Positions 1 to 5,374 of a stretch of DNA of 7,490 nucleotides are shown here, piece by piece (positions within the stretch are counted from its first letter, which is position 1; the number at the start of each line of letters is the position of its first letter). This stretch comes from Microbacteriaceae bacterium (GTDB lineage: Bacteria > Actinomycetota > Actinomycetes > Actinomycetales > Microbacteriaceae), in the NCBI GenBank assembly GCA_947453285.1, contig CANGGA010000050.1, positions 1-7,490 on the forward strand, in the 5' to 3' direction. The notes below the pieces were generated by a model. It had not been told where the DNA came from. It saw only the letters and a program-made list of their open reading frames with translations, and ran no database searches. The translations under genes and the position numbers were made by a program.

Positions 1-555
1 AACGTTGAGCACGAAGAGGTGGCCATGCTGCCTCGAAGCATCCGTGCTGATCGCTTTAGCTTCAAATACGGGCTTGGTGCCGAGTTCATTGGCGTGCTGA
101 AAACCTTGCACATGCTCGGACTCGACCGCACCAAGCCTGCCCGCGTGCGCAGTGCACAGGGCCCGGTTGATGTTGCGCCTCGCGACATGGTTGCAGCTGT
201 CTTGCCTAACCCGGCGAGTATTGGCCCGCAGATGACCGGAACAACCTGTGCCGGAACTCTCGTGCTCGGCAAAGACAAGGATGGCCGCGAACGCGCGACT
301 TACCTATATCACGCCGTCGACAACGAGTGGACCATGGCGAACTACGAGTCGCAGTGTGTGGTGTGGCAGACGGCGTTCAACCCATTGATCGCTCTCGAGT
401 TGATGGCCGAAGGAATCTGGCGCGGATCCGGAGTTCTTGGCCCAGAGAACTTTGACGCAAAGCCGTTTCTAGATCTGATGTCATCTTCTGTCGGCTACAA
501 CATTGAGTGGAAGCAACAGGAGCGCTTGCCGGCTGCTCCGTTGCGTCAACCATAA
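1..555 (+). CDS. Saccharopine dehydrogenase family protein, C-terminal part (5' end outside window)
   Basis: The reading frame is open from the first base (NVEHEEVAMLP...), so the gene begins upstream; the ATG at 19 is internal. About 184 residues are visible. Family members are usually near 400 residues, so the NAD(P)-binding Rossmann half is missing here. Recognisable family blocks are HEEV near the window edge, FKYGLG followed by an FI.VLK.LH.LGLD helix, the APRDMVAAVLPNPASIGPQM segment, a GKDKDGRE turn, and the closing GIW.G.GVLGPENFD..PFLDLM block. The family includes lysine-forming saccharopine dehydrogenases and carboxynorspermidine dehydrogenases. They act in the cytoplasm on imine/amino-acid adducts with NAD(P)H, and the substrate cannot be told from this half. 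The GMC oxidoreductase gene follows after 6 nt, so the two are probably co-transcribed. Family call is firm, exact reaction unknown. Confidence 0.88.
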   Translation, partial: NVEHEEVAMLPRSIRADRFSFKYGLGAEFIGVLKTLHMLGLDRTKPARVRSAQGPVDVAPRDMVAAVLPNPASIGPQMTGTTCAGTLVLGKDKDGRERATYLYHAVDNEWTMANYESQCVVWQTAFNPLIALELMAEGIWRGSGVLGPENFDAKPFLDLMSSSVGYNIEWKQQERLPAAPLRQP

Positions 556-561
556 ACGCAG

Positions 562-2268
562 ATGTCTGATTACGACGTAGCGATAATTGGCTCCGGTTTC
601 GGAGGTTCTGTTGCTGCGTTGCGTTTGACCGAAAAGGGCTATCGCGTTTTGGTTATCGAAGCCGGTTCGCGTTTTCGCGACCAAGACTTCGCCAAGACCA
701 GCTTCGACTTGAAGCGATTCCTGTTCTTTCCGCGGCTAGGACTGCGCGGAATTCAGCGCATCGACCTGCTTCGAAATGTGATGGTCATGTCAGGCGCTGG
801 TGTTGGCGGCGGGTCGCTGGTTTACGCAAACACCCTTTATCGACCGCCGCAGTCATTCTTTGAAACCGGTTCTTGGGCAAAGCTGGCCGACTGGCAGAAG
901 CTGCTTACCCCTTATTACAACCAGGCTGAGCGCATGCTCGGAGTCGAGACCAACCCGTTTGAGAGCAATAGCGACCGCGCCGTAAAAAAGGTCGCAGATC
1001 GAATGGGCTTCGGCGCCACCTTCAAACTCACCCCGCTCGGCATCTTCTTTGGAGCCAAGAAGGGCATCGCCGAGGGCACCTCGGTCGAAGACCCCTACTT
1101 TGGCGGCAAAGGCCCGGCCCGCACCAGTTGCATCAACTGCGGCGAATGCATGACCGGATGCCGCCATGGAGCCAAGAACACCTTGGTCAAGAACTACCTA
1201 TACCTGGCAGAGTCCGCAGGTGCCGAAGTTATCGCTGACACGACTGTCACCGATATTCGCGAAGTAAACGATGGCAGCTATGTTCTTTCGACCAGAGCGA
1301 GTTGGGCAAGCGGCATCATCAAGCCGAACTACATAACTGCTGATCAGGTGATTGTTGCGGCCGGCGCACTTGGCACCGCAAAGCTTTTGCAAAAAGTTCG
1401 CGCTAATGGTCGTCTTGCCGCAATGAGCGATCAACTCGGTCACCTAAGCCGCACCAACAGCGAATCGCTTCTCGGCGTCGTCTCGAGAAATGACGACATC
1501 GACTACAGCGAGGGAAGCGCGATTACCTCGAGCGTGTTTCCCGATGAGCACACCCACATCGAACCGGTTCGCTATGGTCACGGAAGCGGCTTCATGGGAA
1601 TCATGGAGTCGGTCATGGCTTCTGGCAAGAATGGTGAGGCGCCGACACCGCTAAGACTGCTAGGTGCAACGCTGCGCAATTTGCACCGTTTGCCTAAGTT
1701 CTACAACTTGCGCAAGTGGCCAGAGCGAACTCTGATTCTTCTGGTTATGCAGGCGCGTGACAATTCACTCACTACCTTTGCAAAGCGAACTATTTTTGGC
1801 AGATCGAAGTTGACTTCACGACAGGGATACGGCGAGACCAACCCGGCCTGGGTTAAGGCCGGCCACGAGTTTGCGCGAGAACTAGCCAGCGACATGAATG
1901 GAACTCCTGGAGCCGTAACCACCGAGCCGTTCGGAATTCCGATGACCGCGCACTTCTTGGGTGGTTGCGTAATTGGTGCGAATGCAAAAGAAGGTGTTGT
2001 CGACGGTTATCTGCGAGCCTTCGGTCAACCTGGCCTGCATATCTTTGATGGCTCGACCCTTTCGGCCAACCCTGGCGTGAACCCTTCGCTCTCGATTGCC
2101 GCTCAGGCCGAGTGGGCTGCGGCCCACTGGCCAAACAAGGGTGAGCGCGATTTGCGACCTAAGCTTGGCGCCAAGTTCCGCGTCACAGAGCCGGTTGAGC
2201 CGCGCAACCCGGTCGTGCCGAAGCGTGCGTCAGGCGCCCTTCGGTTGCCCATCGACATTAAGCGCTAG
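562..2268 (+). CDS. GMC-family FAD-dependent oxidoreductase (ChoD-like) with a four-cysteine cluster
   Basis: This 568-residue flavoprotein is predicted to oxidise an alcohol group with FAD. The N-terminal dinucleotide fold is complete (DVAIIGSGFGGSVAALRL at 5-22, acidic end of strand 2 at VIEAG 31-35). The GMC signature GAGVGGGSLVYAN lies at 78-90. The C-terminal block contains HFLGGC (His464) and the DGSTLSANPGVNPSLSIAA segment (492-514) with Asn503 and Asn507; His464 and one of these asparagines are the likely active-site pair. Cys190, Cys193, Cys196 and Cys200 form CX2CX2CX3C followed by RHGAKNTLVKNYLYLAE, which looks like an iron-sulfur ligand set. From memory, a similar stretch occurs in actinobacterial ChoD-type 'cholesterol oxidases', but sterol activity should not be assumed. 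The ATG at 562 is fixed by the FAD fold. It has no Shine-Dalgarno sequence and lies 6 nt after the upstream stop, suggesting translational coupling. Its last 39 nt overlap the convergent transporter gene. Confidence 0.9.
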   Translation: MSDYDVAIIGSGFGGSVAALRLTEKGYRVLVIEAGSRFRDQDFAKTSFDLKRFLFFPRLGLRGIQRIDLLRNVMVMSGAGVGGGSLVYANTLYRPPQSFFETGSWAKLADWQKLLTPYYNQAERMLGVETNPFESNSDRAVKKVADRMGFGATFKLTPLGIFFGAKKGIAEGTSVEDPYFGGKGPARTSCINCGECMTGCRHGAKNTLVKNYLYLAESAGAEVIADTTVTDIREVNDGSYVLSTRASWASGIIKPNYITADQVIVAAGALGTAKLLQKVRANGRLAAMSDQLGHLSRTNSESLLGVVSRNDDIDYSEGSAITSSVFPDEHTHIEPVRYGHGSGFMGIMESVMASGKNGEAPTPLRLLGATLRNLHRLPKFYNLRKWPERTLILLVMQARDNSLTTFAKRTIFGRSKLTSRQGYGETNPAWVKAGHEFARELASDMNGTPGAVTTEPFGIPMTAHFLGGCVIGANAKEGVVDGYLRAFGQPGLHIFDGSTLSANPGVNPSLSIAAQAEWAAAHWPNKGERDLRPKLGAKFRVTEPVEPRNPVVPKRASGALRLPIDIKR

Positions 2269-3153
2269 CCGGTGTTTGGCCTCGATGGCCAATCCCCAGT
2301 ATGAGCTGCCAATAATAAGCGCGGCGCCAATCACGCCAACTATGAACAGGCTTTCGCCACCAAAGACCGCAGCGGTGAGCACCGCAAAGATCGGCTCTGT
2401 GCTCAGCAGCAAACTCGCACGCGTTGCAGAGGTGCGCAGAATTCCATATTGAAGAGCCACAAAACCAAATACGGTGCAAAGCAAGACCAAGAACGACATT
2501 TCAAACCACTGCTGCGCACCGAAGTCTTGAACCAGATTGACCACACCACCAAAGTCGATTGCCAGATAACTCAATCCGCAGACTGCAAGTTGCACGACTG
2601 TCACGTTAAAGCTGCTTAGCTTTCGACCCTCAGCAAGTTTTCCCTGAGCGGTTGTCGTGATTGCACGCAGCACGGCGGCGCCAAGCATCAGAGCATCACC
2701 GAGGTTGGGTTGTTTGAAACCGTTGCCGCTAACCAATAGTGCGACGCCAACGATTGCTCCAACTGCAGCAACGAAGAACATCCTCGGCAACCACGAGCGC
2801 GACCAGATGCTCTCGAGAATCGGAGTAAAGATAATCGTAAGCGAAATGATTAGCCCTGCGTTAGTCGCAGAAGTAATCTTGATTCCATTGGTTTCAATTT
2901 GCATAATGGTGCCAACTGCAACTCCATAGAGCGCGCCGAGAATCCAGTCGTGTTTTGAAAACTTGTTGCCTCGAATCACCGCGATAATCGCCATGATGAT
3001 TGCGGCGCTGGTGAACCGAAACGCCAGCATTGAATTCACGGTTGCGTGCTGAGTTAGATCTTTGGCGTTTAGGTAGCTAGCACCCCAGACGATTGCCGTT
3101 GCCAAAAGCAAAAGGTCAACCTTGCCGAACCGGCCTGAGAGCAACCCAGTCAT
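2230..3153 (-). CDS. EamA/DMT-family transporter (second gene of the pair)
   Basis: This is a very hydrophobic protein of about 307 residues with about ten predicted membrane helices arranged as two EamA repeats, roughly residues 14-143 and 152-290. Family hallmarks are VWGASY in helix 1 (residues 23-28, counting from the alternative GTG) and LLSTEPIFAVLTAAVFGGE near the end (250-268), typical of inner-membrane metabolite exporters. The substrate is unknown. The ATG at 3153 overlaps the preceding TGA by one base (TGATG). A GTG at 3156 gives one more residue and a 4-nt GTGA overlap and is nearly as good; neither has a Shine-Dalgarno sequence. Coupling to the upstream transporter is therefore likely. 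The 3' end runs 39 nt into the convergent GMC gene. It is clearly diverged from its neighbour, so it is not a recent duplication. Confidence 0.88.
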   Translation of the reverse strand: MTGLLSGRFGKVDLLLLATAIVWGASYLNAKDLTQHATVNSMLAFRFTSAAIIMAIIAVIRGNKFSKHDWILGALYGVAVGTIMQIETNGIKITSATNAGLIISLTIIFTPILESIWSRSWLPRMFFVAAVGAIVGVALLVSGNGFKQPNLGDALMLGAAVLRAITTTAQGKLAEGRKLSSFNVTVVQLAVCGLSYLAIDFGGVVNLVQDFGAQQWFEMSFLVLLCTVFGFVALQYGILRTSATRASLLLSTEPIFAVLTAAVFGGESLFIVGVIGAALIIGSSYWGLAIEAKHRLALNVDGQPKGA

Positions 3154-4058
3154 CACGCGAGCTTTGGCTTGCGGGTCAGGTATCCCTGTGAAATAGCGGC
3201 CCCCAGAATGACGACCACTGCGCCAACCGGCTCATACCAATAGAGCTGCTCGCCGAGCACTAGCACGCCCAGGAACACGGCAACCAATGGAGTTATGTAG
3301 GTGACGGTGTTGGCGATGGCACTGCCTGCATCAGCGATAACACGGTAATAGAACACGTATGCGATTCCGCTGCCGAGTGCCCCGAGCGACAGCATCGCCC
3401 AGGCGATCGATGGAGTCACCTCGCCCACGAAGAGTGGCCCCGTCAGCAAATAGAAAGGGAGCACGAACAACGTTGAAACCCCGAGTTGCAAGAGAGAGGT
3501 CACGGTGTTCGGCACGCCAAGTGGAGTCACATAGCGACGAATGTAGGGTCCACCGATTCCGTAGCAAGCAATCGCTCCAACCAGAGCGCCGATAGAAAGC
3601 GGGTCATTCTCGCCAAAACCCTGCCACGCGGCAAGCGCAATCATTAGGCCCACCGCGCCAATCAAGATGCCCACTATTACGTGTGGCTTGGTCTTTTCGC
3701 TCTTGAAGATTGTCATCAAGGCAAGCAAGGTCATGATCGGGGTCGCACCGTTGATGATGCTCGCCAAGATTGAGGTGACGTGTGATTGCGCATAGCCGAA
3801 GAGCATCCATGGAATGCCGTTCATGAACATGCCACCGGCGCCAATCAGCAGAATTTTCTTGAGGTCAAGATTTGCCTTGGTTCGGCTGACGGCCACAATA
3901 ACCAGCATGGTCGCTGCCCCGAGAAAGCATCGCCAAAACGACATGCCGATTGCAGGAATCGCGTGCAGAACTTCGTGAATCAGAAAGAAACTTGAGCCCC
4001 AGATTAGGCCAAGTGCGAGATAGAGGAATAGCCATCCTCGGCCCGCAGTTTTAGACAT
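3153..4058 (-). CDS. EamA/DMT-family transporter (first gene of the pair)
   Basis: This 301-residue inner-membrane protein has about ten predicted helices in two EamA repeats (about 10-141 and 155-293). Markers are GLIWGSSFF in helix 1 (17-25), the NGATPIMTLLALMTIF helix ending repeat 1 (103-118), and YITPLVAVFLGVLVLGEQL (254-272) in repeat 2. The C-terminus is short and basic (TRKPKLA). The family exports amino acids, nucleosides and other small metabolites; no substrate can be assigned. The ATG at 4058 is preceded by a TAGACT -10 element with exactly 6 nt between, so the mRNA probably begins at the start codon. Its stop overlaps the start of the second transporter gene, giving a two-gene operon. 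The two products might work as a pair or independently; the sequence does not decide. Confidence 0.9.
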   Translation of the reverse strand: MSKTAGRGWLFLYLALGLIWGSSFFLIHEVLHAIPAIGMSFWRCFLGAATMLVIVAVSRTKANLDLKKILLIGAGGMFMNGIPWMLFGYAQSHVTSILASIINGATPIMTLLALMTIFKSEKTKPHVIVGILIGAVGLMIALAAWQGFGENDPLSIGALVGAIACYGIGGPYIRRYVTPLGVPNTVTSLLQLGVSTLFVLPFYLLTGPLFVGEVTPSIAWAMLSLGALGSGIAYVFYYRVIADAGSAIANTVTYITPLVAVFLGVLVLGEQLYWYEPVGAVVVILGAAISQGYLTRKPKLA

Positions 4059-4105
4059 AAGGTGAGTCTAAACGGCGTGGGGCGACCCTTCGCTAGAGTC
4101 TTTGA
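4059..4105. promoter_or_regulatory. Divergent intergenic region with two opposed leaderless promoters
   Basis: Only 47 bp separate the start codons of the transporter operon (-) and the acetyltransferase (+). On the minus strand TAGACT (4070-4065) lies 6 nt before the ATG at 4058. On the plus strand TAGAGT (4094-4099) lies 6 nt before the ATG at 4106. Both fit the TAnnnT actinobacterial -10 pattern at the spacing expected if transcription starts at the A of ATG. No good -35 match was seen for either. The -35 zone of each would lie next to or over the -10 of the other, so the two promoters probably compete for RNA polymerase. Confidence 0.6.
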
Positions 4106-4642
4106 ATGCTTGAAACTTCGCGCCTCATTCTTCGCCCGCTAACTTTTGAAGATGCCGACGACGTGGTCGCCTATCAATCTCGACCTGAGGCTGTGCGTTT
4201 CGTGCCATTTGGTGTTCGAGACAAAGCCGCGGTGCTCGAAGCCATGGAGCGCCAAAAGCCAAAGATTCCGTTAGTTGAAACTGGCGACTACTTTATTCTC
4301 GGTGCACAGTTGAAAAGCACCGGCCAGGTCATCGCCGGGTTCAACCTCGGGCTAGACAACTCGGCAGACCGAGTTGGTGCTTTTGGCTACATGGTGAATC
4401 CAGATTTTTGGGGCCAAGGCTATGCCTTCGAGGGTGCAACCGCGATTCTTGATTATGCGTTCGGTGAAGGTGCCTTTCATCGAGTAACCGCTCAAATTGA
4501 TCAGCGCAATGAGCCTTCAATAAAACTTGCAGAGAAGTTAGGGCTTAGACGAGAAGCAACGTTTGTTGAACACGAGAGACTAAAGGGCGAGTGGGTAACC
4601 GAGCACATCTATGCGATTCTCGCTCGCGAGTGGAAAAACTAG
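4106..4642 (+). CDS. GNAT-family N-acetyltransferase (RimJ/RimL-type)
   Basis: This 178-residue cytoplasmic enzyme is predicted to move an acetyl group from acetyl-CoA to an amino group. The N-terminus LETSRLILRPLTFEDADDV (2-20) is the classic start of the RimJ/RimL (Acetyltransf_3) subgroup. The acetyl-CoA pyrophosphate loop is FWGQGYAFEG (101-110), followed by its helix. The NEPSIKLAEKLGLRREAT segment (135-152) is the conserved motif B region. Length is normal and complete. The acceptor could be a ribosomal protein N-terminus, an antibiotic or a small amine; nothing here decides. The start is set by the N-terminal motif and the -10 element 6 nt upstream. The TAG stop abuts the stop of the convergent hydrolase gene with no base between. 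Confidence 0.9.
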   Translation: MLETSRLILRPLTFEDADDVVAYQSRPEAVRFVPFGVRDKAAVLEAMERQKPKIPLVETGDYFILGAQLKSTGQVIAGFNLGLDNSADRVGAFGYMVNPDFWGQGYAFEGATAILDYAFGEGAFHRVTAQIDQRNEPSIKLAEKLGLRREATFVEHERLKGEWVTEHIYAILAREWKN

Positions 4643-5170
4643 TTAGGCGAGTGTTCCATCTTCTAAGAGCCCCGCATGAACCTGAGCGGCCAACTCGGTG
4701 GCCGAGACTTCGTAGCTTGCTCCCGGCGCATTAGTCGCCGGGGTTCCATCGTGAAAAGTTGCGTGCAACTCTGGTTGAAGTGAAACCGAGAAGCCCGAAG
4801 CCTTAGCTCCGCGGGCGCTGGCCTGAACGCAATACTCCGACTGCATTCCGATTAGCTCGACGCCATCGATGCCGGCATCCTGTAATTCAGCGGCTAGACC
4901 CGGGTTCGACTCGAAGACGTTCTGGGTCGTCTTGCGAACCACGCGATCGCCAGGCTCAGGAGTGAACCAAAGTTGCCAACCCTCGCTGCCCGGCTCGTCG
5001 ATGTCGCCCTCTGGGCCATCGTTCTGAACAAATACAACCGGCCAGCCATCGGCGCGGGCCTGCTCGATGCGAGCCGCAAACTTGGCTAGAAAGGCTTCAG
5101 ACTGAGGAACCGAGTATGGGCCTTCGACCATGTTGCGCTGAACGTCGACGACTAAAAGGGCTGAATTCAT
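4643..5170 (-). CDS. Isochorismatase-family cysteine hydrolase
   Basis: This 175-residue cytoplasmic hydrolase has the superfamily catalytic triad in the expected places: Asp9 in ALLVVDVQ, Lys80 in VVRKTTQNVF and Cys114 in IGMQSEYCVQASA. The core alpha/beta fold runs the full length. The usual nicotinamidase metal-binding Asp/His set after strand 2 is not evident (NDGPEGDIDEPGSEGW instead), so nicotinamidase is unlikely. Members of this group hydrolyse C-N or C-O bonds of small amides, ureas or vinyl ethers; the substrate is unknown. The ATG at 5170 gives a start immediately before the first core strand; no Shine-Dalgarno sequence is seen. It is transcribed divergently from the cysteine-rich peptide gene, and its stop codon touches that of the acetyltransferase gene. 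Confidence 0.9.
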   Translation of the reverse strand: MNSALLVVDVQRNMVEGPYSVPQSEAFLAKFAARIEQARADGWPVVFVQNDGPEGDIDEPGSEGWQLWFTPEPGDRVVRKTTQNVFESNPGLAAELQDAGIDGVELIGMQSEYCVQASARGAKASGFSVSLQPELHATFHDGTPATNAPGASYEVSATELAAQVHAGLLEDGTLA

Positions 5171-5236
5171 ATAGGTAATTCTCAGGCATATAACGGCCCT
5201 TTAAGTGAGATAGTGAATGTATAGGAGGTGTTGAAT
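5171..5236. promoter_or_regulatory. Divergent intergenic region between hydrolase and cysteine-rich peptide genes
   Basis: The 66 bp are AT-rich compared with the flanks. A possible plus-strand promoter is TTCATA (5166-5171), a 17-nt spacer, then TATAAC (5189-5194). It would start a transcript near 5201 and leave a leader of about 35 nt with a strong ribosome binding site. The same TATA stretch read on the minus strand (TTATAT, 5193-5188) could serve the hydrolase gene with a leader of about 10 nt. Both assignments are weak matches. No clear dyad operator for a known metal sensor (Zur, CsoR or ArsR type) was found by eye. Confidence 0.35.
5223..5230 (+). promoter_or_regulatory. Strong Shine-Dalgarno sequence
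   Basis: AGGAGGTG lies 6 nt before the ATG at 5237 and is complementary to the 3' end of 16S rRNA over about eight bases. It is the only good Shine-Dalgarno sequence before any gene in this window, and it is the main reason to accept the very short downstream gene as real. Confidence 0.9.
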
Positions 5237-5311
5237 ATGTGCGACAACCCTAATTGCTCGATGGGCGAAAACTGCAAGTGCGGCGATGGCTGCCAATGCG
5301 GCAACAAGTAA
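5237..5311 (+). CDS. Cysteine-rich, metallothionein-like microprotein (24 residues)
   Basis: ATG to TAA encodes 24 residues, six of them cysteine (positions 2, 7, 13, 15, 19, 21). The second half is CKCGDGCQCGNK, a CXCX3CXC array like those in metallothioneins; the first half begins MCDNPNCSMG. There are no aromatic residues and no membrane segment. A cytoplasmic soft-metal (Zn, Cu, Cd) binding or buffering role is inferred from composition only. Support for a real gene is structural: a near-perfect Shine-Dalgarno sequence 6 nt upstream, a stop codon, and a strong terminator starting 13 nt after the stop. Together these form a self-contained monocistronic unit of about 150 nt. All six cysteines use TGC. 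It would usually fall below gene-caller length limits. Alternatives are a small redox or iron-sulfur peptide. I do not recognise a named family. Confidence 0.8.
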   Translation: MCDNPNCSMGENCKCGDGCQCGNK

Positions 5312-5324
5312 CCCAGATTTAAAG

Positions 5325-5353
5325 AAAGCCCCTCGCTAAGAGGGGCTTTTCTC
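5325..5353 (+). terminator. Rho-independent terminator
   Basis: A perfect 10-bp inverted repeat (AAAGCCCCTC at 5325-5334 and GAGGGGCTTT at 5340-5349) encloses a 5-nt loop, GCTAA, and runs into TTTTCTC. It ends the transcript of the cysteine-rich peptide gene and insulates the MFS gene, whose own -10 element begins 10 nt later. The A-rich left side gives a T-rich run on the other strand, so it could also work in reverse, though no minus-strand gene reads into it from nearby. Confidence 0.92.
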
Positions 5354-5362
5354 TTGCCCTTT

Positions 5363-5368
5363 TAGACT
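5363..5368 (+). promoter_or_regulatory. -10 element of a leaderless promoter for the MFS gene
   Basis: TAGACT lies exactly 6 nt before the ATG at 5375, the same sequence and spacing as before the transporter operon at 4058 and nearly the same as before the acetyltransferase at 4106. It sits just after the terminator, as expected for a new transcription unit. No convincing -35 element is visible. Confidence 0.6.
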
Positions 5369-5374
5369 CTAAGA

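Noticed and set aside
1853..2134. Long open frames antisense to the GMC gene
   Set aside because: Their translations are Arg/Ser/Pro-rich and lack any domain pattern, while the sense frame carries the conserved GMC C-terminal motif; they are shadows.
2164..2175. Perfect palindrome CTTGGCGCCAAG near the end of the GMC gene, considered as a terminator or operator for the minus-strand transporter operon
   Set aside because: It has no loop and no T-run on either strand and lies within conserved-frame coding sequence; better explained by chance codon use.
2191..2212. Imperfect hairpin CCGGTTG...CAACCCGG inside the GMC 3' end
   Set aside because: It is short, bulged, and not followed by a T-run on either strand, so it does not support a terminator call.
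5237..5374. Possibility that the cysteine-rich peptide is a leader or attenuator peptide controlling the MFS gene
   Set aside because: The terminator has a single strong form with no visible alternative pairing, and the MFS gene has its own -10 element after it. A Cys-codon attenuator is not excluded, but nothing positive supports it.
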